Origin: Trichostrongylus colubriformis
Lineage: Eukaryota > Nematoda > Chromadorea > Rhabditida > Trichostrongylidae
Length of the DNA: 64,000 bases
Reading direction: 5' to 3'
Assembly (NCBI GenBank): GCA_963978905.1
Contig: OZ022257.1
Span: forward strand, 22,155,774 to 22,219,773
Below, piece by piece: positions 1 to 12,834 of this stretch. The notes below the pieces were generated by a model. It did no database searches. It had not been told where the DNA came from and worked only from the letters and a program-made list of their open reading frames with translations. Each line of letters starts with the position of its first letter. Positions within the stretch are counted from its first letter, which is position 1. The position numbers and the translations under genes are program-made.

Positions 1-111
1 TGGTCCGTTGCGATACTTCTCTACCCTTACACCACACAGCATCTCTACCTTCATAATCGGACAAAATGATCCCTGAGGTGTTCAAGGCGGTGATCCTGGC
101 TTCAAGCTGTA

Positions 112-1021
112 AAGGGTGTCCTAAAACAAGGGACGCCCAAGTTCATGTTTCTTTGTATTCCCTTGTACAAATTGTATCAATACTTTTTCTTTCATTTGCT
201 GCCCAGTGGGTGCAGAAGATCTTCCTCCTAGGTGGGTACTTGTCGGATTGAAGCTCATGATATTTCTGAGATTTCAAAATCTTTTCAAATGCACTTCGCG
301 GTCATTTGCTTCAACGGTTACAGCACCTCACTGTACTATTCTTCAACGAAGAAATTTTCACGACCTGAACTGCTAAAGGCAACCCTACGTGGCCAACAAC
401 GACTGGTAGCGTATACCATGCCGATGGGATGCTTGGATACCTGTAAGCGGCTCCCAGTAATGATATGGGGTTCAATGATGCACGGCGTCAGTTTCCGTCG
501 ATTTCGGTGTCGCTTGCGAGAATGTGGACATGAACACGCTAATAGACATAAAGCACTGTCCGCACTAGTACTCCTGTCCAATACTTGGTGAGTGTAGCGG
601 CATGGCGCTTAAATCTGTAGAATCAAACTGATTCTAACGCGCTGCCGACACGATCTGTCCCAATTCATCATTTTCCGAGGCGTTCGTGGAACCTCTCAAA
701 CATGATGCCGTGATCTCCTGCCGAGTTCCTCAACTAAAAGCAAGGTCTGACAAGTCAGTCATCCCAGTATGAAGTCACGTAAGATAGCCTTAGGAATGAT
801 TTGGAAAGGAATGTATGGAAAAACTAGCGTGTCAAGGGCGGTTGAGTGATGAAGAGACTTTGAGCTCGTATCCCTATTGGAGCAGGACAACTCATGATAT
901 GACTGTTGTGCCTTGTTACACAAGACATGAGTAGAGTTGTGGATGGTTGATTTTTCATTCACTCTATTGACGGCAACAAAACTTTGCAATACATTGGCGC
1001 CCCGAATTTTGGGACACCCTG
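112..1021 (+). mobile_element. Decayed mariner/Tc1-type element with terminal inverted repeats
   Basis: The ends carry imperfect inverted repeats of the form AGGGTGTCC near 112-121 and GGGACACCCT near 1011-1020, flanked by TA dinucleotides (110-111 and 1022-1023), the usual target duplication of this superfamily. Between them the + strand shows broken transposase-like stretches: FNEEIF-like around 340-360, resembling the first-Asp region, and VMIWGS around 456-475, resembling the VMVWG motif that follows it. The length of 0.9 kb is below the usual 1.3 kb and no frame stays open, so this is a fossil. Assignment rests on terminal sequence and two short motifs; the subfamily cannot be told. Confidence 0.5.
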
Positions 1022-1023
1022 TA

Positions 1024-1822
1024 GGTTGACAGAATTAGGCACTGATCCATCTTATGTTGTATAATGAGTGTGAGCACAATTCAAGAACTAGTGGAAGACG
1101 TTTGAAAGGGAAATGATCAGAGATCCAAAGGCGTGAATTTGTGAGAAGGTAGGCTTAGTGTATCGAATCTGTAAAACAGAAGTAAATCATTACAACTTGT
1201 TTTTTAGTGACTCCGGTTGCAAATTGGATTGATCATGAATTACAAAAGAACGGTAATCTTCTCAAACGGAAAAGTGTACAGTTAGACTGATTTCAGGACA
1301 AAGAATCAAAAAGCCACCGATTTATGAAGAGTGCAAAGGTGCTCGAGAAACCAACTTGAACCGTAAAAAAGTATTCGAGAAGATATAAACCATGTTTTTC
1401 ATTTGTGATGGAGAACAAAGAAGTTGACGGAATCGTATGCACTAGTGCTCATAAAAAACGTATGATTAATGCGGGACTGCTAACAAGAGTTACCAGTCAT
1501 TACAAATAATAAGAATACTCACAGCTGGGAGCCTTACTAAGTCGAATGGGGATGAGAAAAAATACCAAAGCCATTAACTCAAGCCTTATGTATGATCACA
1601 AGAATGAAGAAGTAAACCGTAATCTAAAGAAAAAATGACGTGAAAAGGTAATCTTGACAAAGTTATCGCGCAACTTCATTTCGAAGGAAAAAAGGTGCTG
1701 CAACGGCCAAGAATGAATGGATCTCCGTGGAGGTTTCCCTTGACCTTTTGATCAGCGAGAATTTTCCAACCCCATATCTCTCGAACAAAACGAACTCTTT
1801 GTAGCTAGCATTTCTGATCATA
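1024..1822. other. No gene seen
   Basis: AT-rich stretch without an open frame of 60 codons or recognisable repeat structure. I see nothing annotatable in it. Confidence 0.5.
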
Positions 1823-2063
1823 GAACTGTCGGGTCAAATAAAGTCGGGGGGGAGACGCAATTTTGCGTCAACGTTTCACCTACGTCAAAGCTTCTTTCCC
1901 TCCCTAGGCTTAGGTTAAAGCAGATGAAACCTATGCTCTGACAGATGCTTTTTCATGTAGGAGAAGGGGATATCAATTTTAACCTAAGCCTAGGGAGGGA
2001 AAGGAGCTTTGACGTCGACGCAAAATTGCGTCTCCCCCCCGACTTTATTTGACCCGAACTGTC
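1823..2063. mobile_element. MITE family 1, copy A, with 8-bp target duplication
   Basis: A 225-bp element (1831-2055) starts GGGTCAAATAAAGTCGGG and ends with its inverse. The inverted repeats extend inward through an AGACGCAATTTTGCGTC-like segment and CCTCCCTAGGCTTAGG / CCTAAGCCTAGGGAGG. The octamer GAACTGTC occurs directly on both sides (1823-1830 and 2056-2063), the length of duplication made by hAT-type transposases. It has no coding capacity. A second diverged copy lies at 47937-48153. Confidence 0.8.
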
Positions 2064-4060
2064 TACTAAGACAATCAAGAGAGAGAAAACGTAAAAGAAC
2101 AGCTGAGCCTTTCAAACGGTAATAAGTAGCGCACACTGAATGCGGGACAAGTCGTCCTAAAGTAGCTCCGCCTACACGAAATGCTAGTGGCTACCGTGGG
2201 ATTCGGTGAGATTTAGGAGCGATCGAATGTTCAACCCTCACGGTATCCCTATCGCCATAATCGTCTTAATGAACAGTTTTTGAGTAGCCCTAGTTTATAC
2301 GAGTACTTGCTGACAGGGATGAGCATGCATCATCCCTCCTCAAAATGTCAGACTACCAGTAGAGACGTTTTTATAGCTAAATTAAGATCCTACTCGTTTT
2401 GGGAAGTACTACCATCATGCGTAATATTATCCACCCCAATGTGAAAGTGGCAGATCATGGATCGAAGTTGCTGACGTGTTCTTGAAAACAAAGTTGTTAC
2501 AACATTCAGATACTCCATTCACTACAATGCACAAAGCTTCGACCATTGGAAAAATCTTTTGAGAGAGACCTCAGTGACCTCTGCAAGCCTACCTATAAGG
2601 ACCACCTAAGACGATAACCTTCACGGGTGGTTTGGCCGAGTTCGCACCTGCAAATTTCCCTGATCAGGCAAAAATGCTCGTCGTACACACAATTGCAAAA
2701 GGACACCGTATCCATTAAAGTGTTTCGCTGACCATCTACATATGGTGAGTTGGATTTGATTGTTAGTTGAAGTACTCGCTTTTTGTAGTTTTGGATATGA
2801 TACCTTGCTGTTAAATTACAAATTGATCAACCCAGTGGAGTTTCTTTGCACTTTCTGCTGTTTTTCGATGAAATATTGCTTGTCTGCAACCTCAGAATGA
2901 CAAGCAAAAATTGCAGCTCACTAATCTGTTTTTGACAAGCATTTTATCAAATGAGTTTTCAGTAAAACAAAGCTTGCTTGTTGATGCCTATTTATTATAA
3001 ACCGTTTGCATGTCATGACAGTGACCTGGTAGGAATTTTTGTAGTAAACACATCTCACCTAGGCTGTAACCTATTAAAATTCAACGAGATTGACGGTATC
3101 CATCATACCTGAGATGAATTGACAAGTTCGCTATACGTATTCTAAAAGTATAATTCAAGATGATCTGAGGACCTTCGTGCATGTGGGAATATGCGAGAAG
3201 AAATAAAATAAAAAATTTGAAAAGTAGCTTTTTCGTTCCCCTTTCAAATCCTTTTTCAGTTTTCTGCACAGCTATTTGTTCGCCTTGGACATAGCCGTCG
3301 TTGACCGTGTGTCGTCGGAACATATCTACCTCTTTGCTATTACGTCATTAGTAATGTACAAAATATAATCTTTTGGAGGCTTCATCATCTTTTAGGATGG
3401 AGTCGTGGCACCATGTGGATATCGAGGGCAGAAATGGTAATCCACCCGAAGCTTTTTGCCTCCCCGGATAAGGTGAAATCTGTATCTCGTGGCTTACCCT
3501 TCTCTTCGCATCCTTCCCACACCCCCTAGCCCTTTTGAGAATGCGGTACATTACGTGCATTGGCCTGAAAGGCGTCCATAATGCTCATCGATTCCTTGAA
3601 AAAAAAAACCGCTCCACGCATATGAGCACGGTTGCATGTTTGCGCTTCCAGTAAGTCTTGAGCAAGTGAGTTGAAATAGTATGCCTTCAGTCCAAGCTCA
3701 TAGTTCACACGCTTGGGGAATCTGGCGTTTAATTATGATCAGCACTGTGCACTTGTACATGGTAATCTCGTCTTGACATAACAGTGAAGCGATTGCAATG
3801 ATTATTGTCTGATAACTCATTTCGTGTATTTATTCAGTTAACTGGGTTGAAGCGTTTTATGCACCTAAAGCCTCGAAAGTGAAAGTATTTACGGTTAGAT
3901 GGTGTTTGTCTGAATAAGCGGTAAAATAAATTATCCACTTTTCACGTATATCGTGTTTACATTCTGCATTCTTTTAGTGGCTGCTCACCGACAAAATCAC
4001 TTTGATGCTTCTTTTGTGGTATTTATTCGTCCTCACAAGATCGATAGTTGTTCCACAGGT
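2064..4060. other. Upstream region of dymeclin, no firm gene
   Basis: About 2 kb without a gene I can support. A minus-strand open stretch at 3526-3708 (60 codons, with SLAQDLLEAQTCNRAHMRGA in it) reads like coding sequence. It contains an A9 run, and the following frame (3348-3560) belongs to a different register. It may be a decayed exon or repeat fragment; I do not recognise it. Confidence 0.35.
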
Positions 4061-4081
4061 TTCTGTTTTCCCCTCTTCAAG
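4061..4081 (+). promoter_or_regulatory. Candidate spliced-leader acceptor of dymeclin
   Basis: A pyrimidine tract (TTCTGTTTTCCCCTCTTCAAG) ends in AG 23 bases before the dymeclin ATG at 4105. In nematodes such a site close to the first ATG usually marks spliced-leader trans-splicing. An alternative acceptor (GTTGTTCCACAG) ends at 4058. Confidence 0.4.
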
Positions 4082-4104
4082 TTTGTATTGTAGACGTGGA
4101 TGTT

Positions 4105-7100
4105 ATGGGTGGTGTAATTAGTTCTGATACTCAAATTGCTGAGAATGTACCGCTGCAAAGATTTACTGGCAGTGATCCAATCACTGACATCGATCCGTTC
4201 TGGAACAATTTGTTATCATTCAATCTGAAAATCGACGACTATAACACGTGAGCTTTCTTTTTTTTCAATTTTCCTTTGCTTTATGTTCACATATATTCTC
4301 CAGTGCTTATACGGCAAGGATGTCGATGGACTATAAAGTGTAGCTATACATTCTATTCGATTTAAATGTGATGAGGAATTGCATAGAGAGATAGGGTCAA
4401 TTCTTAGTTGAAGAATCCTTGAGGAAGTGTCGTATTTGGTCCCACGGGAACATTTTTGCCACGATGAAGCTGCCTTGTGAGAGGAGGAGGGGGGGTGGGG
4501 ATTCTCTTTGCGTGAAGACGATGTAAGAACGTGCTTGTCATGAGGTTTGTATTGCCAAACCTTTGAGAGGGGATGTATTAAGGTACTGTTTGTAAGCAGT
4601 CTCGCAATATGCGCTTGCGGCTACCTCTACGCTTTGAAAAAGGGATTTTCATTCTTTCTTTATTCTCAGCAGCGGTCATTTTTCGCAGACATGCTTACTG
4701 GCATAAGATCGACCGCTTTTAGCTTATTCGGATGAATTTTCCTGAATAATGTATAGTTCCAAGGGATTTTCTGAATTGAAATAGTTTCTATTGGATACTT
4801 TTCATCTGTGTATTCGATCCTAAATTTCGTGATATGCTGATCACGTGGACTGGCCCCATTGCGATAAGTGTGTCAGGGAATCCGAACCCAAGCGGTTTCT
4901 ATATGCTGTACCGCTACAATATTATAGTAGAAGTGGCAAGAAGGAAAGCAAAGCATTCCTCGCTCCTCGCATATCGAAATTCTTCATCTACGAGTTCCAG
5001 GACAGAAGCGCGTGCATTCGACGAATCTCTAAATGATTTACTTCAATCGCTGATGTATAATACGCAAAGAAGCGGAAACTTTGCTGCGTTCATAAAGGTT
5101 TTCCTGCGACGATCGACCGAACTGAAAACATCAGAACAATATGAAAAGTAAGTATCCGGGTGAACTTGGAATTATTGTTTTACTATATGTAGTTGTGGAG
5201 CAAAATCCTTTGACTATTATTTACATTAATGGCGCAAATCTTGTTCTATCATATGTATGTGCTTTTACACTGAAACTTTATTGCCTCTGATCGTTGCTGA
5301 CATGTATATTATGTTACGAGTTCCAGAAGAGCACCACTATTCCAGAATATTAGGGGTGAATATGAAACCTGAGACTGGCTTTGTACGACTTTTCCCACTC
5401 TCCCATCCAGATGGAAACTAAGGCTTCCCTTCTGTGGTATCGAGTATAAAACAATGAATGAAGGTTTACCCTCATGAACACCCATCCTCTCCATTTTAGC
5501 TAATACACATGCATTACATCAATTGTGTTTGCTTCTCTGTCTCAGTTCGTTACTTTCAACATATAGTATAGTCAAGCGAATGAATTGGGTGGTGGAATAC
5601 GTACGTGCTCATTACCTCTTCCAATTTTCGAAGGGTCATTGAGCCACTGTTCCCCTAATAGTTGGGTTGAACATGCCATACAGCTGTGACACAGATATGA
5701 GTCCCGAAGGTCTCAAATCCTCCAGAGGTCCATTCCCTGTGATATGACTACGCCACGAATAGCATCATTCAGCAGGGAAGGCTATGATAAGACACAAGAA
5801 GGCGAGAAGTCCACACATCGGTTTTTGGTTTTGCCAAGCATTGTATCATCTATTAAGGAATCATTGCTTGCAGCGCTGCTGGCCTAAATAAGATCATCTA
5901 ATTTCAGTTGGCATCTTGTGTCTATAGTAAGCTCTACTATAACACATTTCAGCAAAATCTTCCTGTGGCAGACCGCCAATGCCCTGATCATTTTGCGGTA
6001 TATTTGTAAGTTCCTTACCCAGCGAATGACGGAGATCGAATTCGTGAAAGTTTTCGCCACTTCGGCATCCCCTGCATCTTCTTCCGCGGGTTCTGAGGAA
6101 GAGTGTGAGTTCCGTATTTCTCAGATTCTTCTTCATAGTTGAAATTAGACGTATTCCAGTGGAAGCAGAGAACGATGCGGATTCAGATTCGCAGTACTCT
6201 AATACCGCAGAAAAACTAATTGACATTCTGATCGATATTCTCGCCGATTTAGCCGTCAAGTAAGGATAACTTATTGATTTCTGCTGCATTTTTCCGGGGC
6301 AGTTGTATGAGTGCTGTTTTACTGGCTCAATATGGTCCAGCGATTGCCTCAAAGTCAGACATCCTACCAAGTTGATTTCCTGCGTTTTGAGCACTACTCC
6401 ATTTATCTACAAGGTTCACAGTACTTCCTCTACAAAGTTTACGTCTTTCTTTGCTTACCCACAGTTGTGTCGAGGGGTAGAGGGGAGTGGAAGGTGTCAA
6501 GCGGTGAATTGTTCAACCCTGTCGAAATCCCGAAATCATCGAAAGTACGACCCTTCACCACCGGAATTTCTTAATCAATCTTGACCCTGACCGAGGAACA
6601 TGGTTGCGTCAATCAATTCTTCTGTGTCATTCAGCACGCACATTTTGTTAAAATTCCGCTTGATTTGTTTCTTCTGTTGTTGCGGCACCCAACAACTGTG
6701 TAGATCTGAATCTACTAGTGAAATCTTGCTAATGTTGTTGCTTTCATATCCACGATTCTATATTTTTTTTTGTGAAATATGCAACATAACTGTTCAGTGA
6801 AAACACCATGGCAATCCATGTCGAAGCCGTGAAGTGCCTCATAACATTGCTCAGTTCACAGCTATATAATGATGCGGTTGCTAATACTTCAGTGATTTTT
6901 TCTTACTTCATCAACGGTGCATGGTAAGTATAGAAGCACTTCACGGAGACCTAAACGATTTTCTTATCCCAATGGGGAGCAGTACGAGACTCCAAAAGTT
7001 TATTTGGAAAACTAAAAAATTCATCCAAGGTCACAACAAGTTCTTTGAAATGTTTTACAATATTTCGGTGCATACAAGGGAGGTCTTCGAGGAAATTGAA

Positions 7101-10100
7101 CGCTTTTTGCTAGATTTTTTTGCATTACGTGGAGGTGCACGCTCGAATCATATGGCTGAGCTTCATTATTCCCCCTACCTGGCATTAAAAAAGAAAATTA
7201 GTGAGAGGTCCCTGACAAGTGATGTCGATTCTTCGTCGAAAGTGAAATCGACGTTATGGCGACGCCCAGCTCAAATTTTCGAATATATGTTATCTTTAAA
7301 TCTCGTTTGGGCTGGAGCACGTGTATCGTACCGTTCCGTGCAAAAATTCCTCACTAGCGCGATGTAAGCGCTGGCAAGCTCAAAAAGTAAACCGCTAAAC
7401 TTGCTGAAACTGACAACAGAAAGTAGTCTGGATTTAGGGGTGATTATTGCACTCAGTTTTCATATTTAAATGTTTACGAACCCAAGTTTGTCCTCTAAAC
7501 CATCAACCTCTTTTTGGCATTTGTAGGGCCGCTCGGGAAAAATGAAGGTTATATGTTTCGTGTACCTACCCCCACATGATGCAAAAACAGCTTTTCAGAA
7601 AGCGCGCCACATTCTGTTCTGAAAGCCTTCCTATTTGTCACCTTTATCATGACTATAGTTTGTCTTGTGTTTTTATTAATATACATAACATACCAGTGAC
7701 TACACCGTTCCTAGCTCAATTTTTTTGTGTAGCCTAGCCTCCTACAAATTTTGTGGGGCGTAAACTCGCAAAAAATGATCATACTGTGTTCAGTAGCAAA
7801 CAGGCTGCAGTTCTGACAAGAACCCTATTGCGGAACTACTTGGTCCACAACAGTGAATACCATCCACTTAAAAAGAGTGATGGTGGTAGCATCGTGCTTG
7901 GAATAGCCTGTGAGTTAATATTCCGTGCTTGTTATTATTTTGCCCAGTTTAGTTCACTCAGCTCAATTTAGGCTTATTTCAGCCTCATTCTGGTCCATAG
8001 TACAAGCTGCTACTGGTGCTGAGGATGAATCAGATGGAGAGCAGGATTATCCAGTGACCTTGGGCAATTTGAGCATATTGTTGCTGTTAAACCTTGCATG
8101 TCATCATCCAGCCAAAGGCTGCAACCCCTTCAAAGAAACTCTTGCATTATTTCAGAATTCTCAGGGTGTGTTTTATACTGCTTTCACATTCTTTCGAAAG
8201 GAAGCAGTACGGTTTTTCAGAAGTTTCTAGTCTTGCTACGGACAAAGTCACTTTCAAACTGGACTACAACTCTTTGTATGAGAGGCTCTGTTGTACGGCT
8301 TGTCAAGAACCACCGATGTTGCTGCTATACCTGCTGCTGCATCGGAACTCCGGTTTCAGGAACTTCATCTTGTCAAGAATAAATCTGGAAAATCTGGTTA
8401 GTTGTTTCTGTATCCCAAGTCAAATTGCATTGAAAATATGTTGGGAGATTTTTTACTGATGTTGAGTTTCTTTTTCATGAACCTGTGTATATCTTTTGTA
8501 ATTGATTTGGTGTGCACTTCCTCATTCTAGTTCCTCCTTTTCCATCCATAAGCGCCAGAAAATTAGCAAAATAGAGGTTTTGGAAAAGTTATTGCGAGGA
8601 TTGTGTGATATTTTCATTCCGGCAATAAAAGTGCTACCTCATTTTCATGATTGAGTATAAGAACTTTATTAAATGCCAGAATGGATTCACTTGGACTGCT
8701 GCTGTACTACCTCCAGTTATCGTCATTTTTGTAGGTGCTACCAGTGGTAAAAATCCTACACAAGGGCGTCACTTCACTGTCATCCAACTCGCATCACATG
8801 TACCTCGCTTTAATAGTTATGCTTATTCTCAGTGAGGACGACTTTTTCTGCAAAATAATCCATGAAACGGTACGTTGTTTATACTGCGTTACTGAAGTTG
8901 CTCTGTAGGCCATCCTTGTTGTTCTTTCAGACCATACGGGATGTCGACTGGCTTGAAATTGATCGGCCTATGCGAGAGATATCTCTAGGTGGTATTTGTG
9001 TGATGGTATTTGTACGAACTATTCACAAGAATGCAATTCGCATGCGAGTAAGTTCCAGAGCTTCATATATCGCTTGTTGTTTAGACAGGCTAGAAGTTAT
9101 CTTCCTTTGCCACAGATTCATTTGCTTGTGCAACTTCAGGATCGTTATTTGCATACAAATTGTCTGGCTGCTCTTGCAAATATGTCGGCATACTTCAAAA
9201 ACCTTTGTCCGGTCGTATGCCAGAAAATGATCGCACTTTTGGAGGTACAACAGAAATTTGAACCCACTTACAACAAATTCATGATCTCATGATTTAGTTG
9301 CTTACCAAGCGCCATGGGAAATTGGTAGAGCAGATGCGGTTGAATTCTGAACGGGAGTCCACGGACGGGGAGTCTCAAACTTATGTGAGTAGTAAATTCG
9401 AGAATTCAGCTTTGATGATGATAACTACTTCTTGATTTCAGCATGATGACGTGACTGCGTTGGAAGAAGGAATTCGCACTCTGTTAGAAATAATTAATAG
9501 TGCCCTTTGCGGCAATTTACGCAACAACCCTCACCTCATCTACACACTGTTATATCATCGAAACCTTTTCGATTCGTATCAACACCACCCCATGTTTCAG
9601 GTTAGATATCTGGACACACAACGTTAATGGATAATATGATAGAGGGATAGACTGCACCTCTGTTCTTTGTAGTTAGCATTATCTGATAGAAAATTTGTTA
9701 AGGATCTCCTTGCGAATATCACGCTTGTCATCTCGCATTTTTCATCGAAAGTTGTGAATGTTAGGGCTGGAGATGGAAATGCTATGATGGAAATCATTGA
9801 AAAAGAAGCTCTCGTTTTACCGACGGATCGACTGGCTAAATTTCCCGAACTTCGATTCAGGTGATTTTTGAACTTTTTGATCTTTTGAGTTTAAAAGTGG
9901 AACTGGTTTTTGCATAGAATGAGCTGCACGCCAGATTTCACGCATGTTTCGAGTTGTGGGTGTGCTGTCGGGCTCATACCTGTAGGAATCTAGTTTACGG
10001 ATACAGTGCTCATCCGAGAAAGCAGCACTTTATCCCTTCTGGATAGTCACTTGTACGTGTGAGTACCTTCCAGGGAGAATTTGGTATCAAGATCACCATA

Positions 10101-12318
10101 CAGTGCATAGCATACTTAGGTTATGTGAGTGAGAATGTCTTATCCTCCTGCCGGAAGGCGAATATCCGGTCGGAGTAAGGAAAAATCTGTCTACCCTACT
10201 TCGGGTGAAAGGAGCGCTATGCAAACAGTCGCCATGTTCGACTCTCTATGAACCTCAACATTGCTTCAGAGCTCCTATTTTGTTTTAAACGAAGGTTGAT
10301 AACAACTTCTATTAGTTTACGTTTGGGCGAGTTCGCCTACGTTGGGGCTACGTTTGGGCGAGTTCGCCTACGTTGGGGCTACGTTTGGGCGAGTTCGCTT
10401 ATGTTGGAGTTTAAAATGAGGGAATAAGTCAAGTTGTTTTGTTCGGCCAAATATCTAGGACATATCTTACGAGATTTTCAAAGTCATCTTAGAATACTAC
10501 GCAAACACTAGGAAAAACACCGTATTTTCACCAGATCTGCTAGATTGATCGTTAGAGACAGGAGACTCCGGGATGAATGAATTTAGAGCCCCTCTGAAGA
10601 ACTACCAATCGTTCAGTGGGTTAGGGCACCTGCCATAGCTCTATGCCTTGGTGAGTGGTGATCGGAGCCGTTCAACGTAGCGATTTTTTCCGTCTGCTAT
10701 GGATTCTTTCCTTTTATCCGCTTCGTCCAGATGCTTGTGCCAGTTCTGAACATATTTCTGACCAATTCTCATTTTATTCTCATTTTGTCTGCAATGGGTG
10801 CTCTGATCTATTCTGGATAATGATGTTCTTGCTGCCGGTTTCTACTCCTCTCAGTCACATAGCTATGTCCATCGAACCGGATATGGATACTAAGTAAAGG
10901 GAGCCAGTTATTTGGATGCTTTTCGCGCGTCATCCTGATGTGTTCGGGTTGCCTATTTATCATTTCGAAGTACTTGCCCGACCCTTCTTGCGCAGAGTAG
11001 ACAACGAAGCAATCGTCGATGAAACGAAAGTGGAGTAGTGGCACTTCTAGCACAGTGGCACACTCTTTCTAGCACGAAATTTTCTATTTTAGCTATAAAA
11101 ACTATGGCTCAAGAAGGTACTATCTCTTTTCTCATCGCCAAGCTTTATTTCTGTGCGAAGTGCTTTCCTGACCATCTGAAGATATCACAATTAAGGCATT
11201 TTTTGAGCAACATCATAACTTGATTTATAGAGAGGCAATGCATGTTAATCTCATCACATGCTGGATGAGTAGCTCGAAAACGGCTCGCTTAGCACGCTCA
11301 TTGCTGTCGTTATATAAATGGCAAAGATTTCCATAGTGCTGGTATTACTCGAGACTGGCTTTGAAGACGTTGCAGGAATGTCCAAGTGTTTGGAACGTGC
11401 TACAGTACATATTGAAGCATTAGTACTAAAATGTACTAAACTGGTGTTGAGAAACGTTGCAATCCTATCAGTTGGCAGCTCCACGCACCTAACAGTGGGC
11501 CTTACCTTTTTCGACGAGGCATTGACTGAGGGACAGCATGAGGTCTCCATTTATCTATGCGATAAGCTCCTCGACGGGGCTCTGAACTCATTCACTCCGA
11601 GTATTTTTTTTTCTGTGGCAGTCAATCTTGTGGATCTGGTGAAGGTACTGTGCTTTCCTCAGTGTTTGCAAGGTAGCCTCAAATGACGTTGATTTTTAGT
11701 AAGGCGTGGCCTAGATACTTGATCGAATACGTCATAACGTGACTTTCTCTCTCTTTTTAGGGCTCGACGAAGGCGAATTCGCCGATACGTAAGAGTTGTT
11801 ATCAATCTAAGTGCGTTTAAAACAATACACGACCCTGAATGCTAGTGCTAGGTCCTGAAAAAATTTACTTTGTATCATATGTATGTCGAGCCTATTGAAG
11901 CGGTGGCTGTGGGTCTCCTTGACTAGCACACATTGTTCATTGGAAGGAGAAGTACATACCCTGGGTTACCGCATTTTCTAGAGCACCAGTGGATGTCAAA
12001 GCGACAGTCCACATAGGGGTAGAATATTTTAATTGACGCGCACACATAATCATATTCGGGTTACCTATCTTTTTATGCGATTCTATGTTTAAGTGTAATT
12101 TTTATTAATAGAACTTTAGCTAAATTTTCTCTTGTTGCATTGGTGCGTTTTCCTCTATGGCATCTTCATCTTTCCTATTCAGATATGTGGAAGACGAGAA
12201 CACTGTTGAGTTCTTTGTGCCGTATGTCTGGCGATTGACCATTCAACATTCTACCATTCCTTTTGAAAGTGCCAGGGTGAAACTTTTCAATGCACGCGTG
12301 ATCAATGCTGCCAGTTGA
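4105..12318 (+). CDS. DYM: Dymeclin (Golgi-associated trafficking protein), 15 exons, 689 aa
   Basis: Dymeclin is a peripheral Golgi protein needed for Golgi organisation and secretory traffic; human loss causes a skeletal dysplasia. Exons: 4105-4247, 5001-5147, 5953-6104, 6160-6259, 6798-6923, 7794-7909, 7983-8165, 8221-8396, 8735-8869, 8931-9047, 9140-9244, 9298-9384, 9442-9600, 9673-9860, 12183-12318. All junctions are GT-AG and in phase, giving 2070 nt. Human dymeclin is 669 aa. Diagnostic matches from family knowledge include DPFWNNLLSFNL near the start, LHTNCLAALANMSA in exon 11, PHLIYTLLYHRNLFD in exon 13 and FFVPYVWRL near the end. The start was chosen because it gives MGG, matching the N-myristoylated MGS start of the human protein. 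Stop is TGA at 12316-12318. The last intron is 2.3 kb and holds antisense retroelement debris. Confidence 0.95.
10318..10409. repeat. 31-bp minisatellite, three copies
   Basis: The unit begins TACGTTTGGGCGAGTTCGCC and repeats at 10318, 10349 and 10380. The first two copies are identical and the third has three changes. It lies in the last dymeclin intron. There are no spacers, so it is not a CRISPR-like array. Confidence 0.85.
10640..11640 (-). pseudogene. Penelope-like reverse transcriptase relic, antisense in dymeclin intron 14
   Basis: Read on the minus strand, a chain of short frames follows the order of a Penelope-like reverse transcriptase: KVRPTV and LPTDRIATFLN (about 11480-11520), MEIF-type palm motif, VFELLIQH, LNCDIFRWSGKHFAQ (about 11150-11190), SLAM, then the catalytic FIDDCFVVYS (about 11000-11030), TREK..NNWLPLL and SKNIIIQNRSEHPLQTK (about 10800-10850). 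RFIDDC is the catalytic metal-binding box. Frames shift several times and stops interrupt it, so it is inactive. No GIY-YIG endonuclease was found downstream. Boundaries are approximate. It should be removed with the intron and not affect the dymeclin protein. Confidence 0.75.
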
Positions 12319-12595
12319 TGAGACCTGGTTCATCGCTAAATCTTCGTTTCCTCACAATCGTTATATCTGCTATTTGCAATATCTGTGATGAATTATTTTC
12401 TAATTCCCATATAGATTTCTATGCATAATATTTATTTATTTTGCTCACTGGAGCTGATGCAAGTGTTTGCTTGTATTTTGTTATGGGTATAGCTATATCT
12501 GCTACCAATGAAGTCTTTTTTGTCGTTTGTGCTTGCAGTTAGCTCTGTTGGGAGTTCTTACAATTTGTTCATATTTCTCCCTCCGTCGTCTAGCA

Positions 12596-12834
12596 ATGCC
12601 GTACTTCGAGGTGAAGCCATGTGAAGGGTTGAAGCGTGCGGTTTCTCTGGTGAAGACGATTTTTAATGGTCGTGCAGAAAGGCCAACTAACTCATTTCAC
12701 ATAATTGGCCAATTGTGAGTGTAAACAGTGTTGGAACTTCACTCGCACGTGATAAGATGATTTTTAGTACAGTGTTTGAGGTTCCAGAGAAGTTGTTTCG
12801 CCTAAAAACACTGCTCGCACCTCTAAACGTGTGA
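12596..12834 (+). CDS. Small unrecognised gene downstream of dymeclin, two exons
   Basis: Exons 12596-12714 and 12768-12834 join across a 53-bp GT-AG intron in phase to give 61 residues (MPYFEVKPCEGLKRAVSLVK to LLAPLNV, TGA at 12832-12834). A strong acceptor (GTGCTTGCAG) ends at 12538. From there the same frame is open and encodes a hydrophobic stretch, LALLGVLTICSYFSLRRLA, ahead of the ATG. So either the protein begins at 12596 with a trans-spliced leader, or an upstream exon supplies another start and the hydrophobic segment is a membrane anchor. It begins about 220 bp after the dymeclin stop on the same strand, a spacing seen in nematode operons. I recognise no family. Confidence 0.45.

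Noticed and set aside
3526..3708. Minus-strand coding-looking frame
   Set aside because: No family recognised, poly-A run in the middle and no splice partners; kept only as a note.
10318..10409. Direct repeats resembling a CRISPR array
   Set aside because: Units are back to back with no spacers and the genome is eukaryotic; a minisatellite.
12508..12620. ATG followed by a signal-peptide-like stretch (MKSFLSFVLAVSS)
   Set aside because: It crosses a strong splice acceptor and stops soon after; the alternative frame continues through a good intron.
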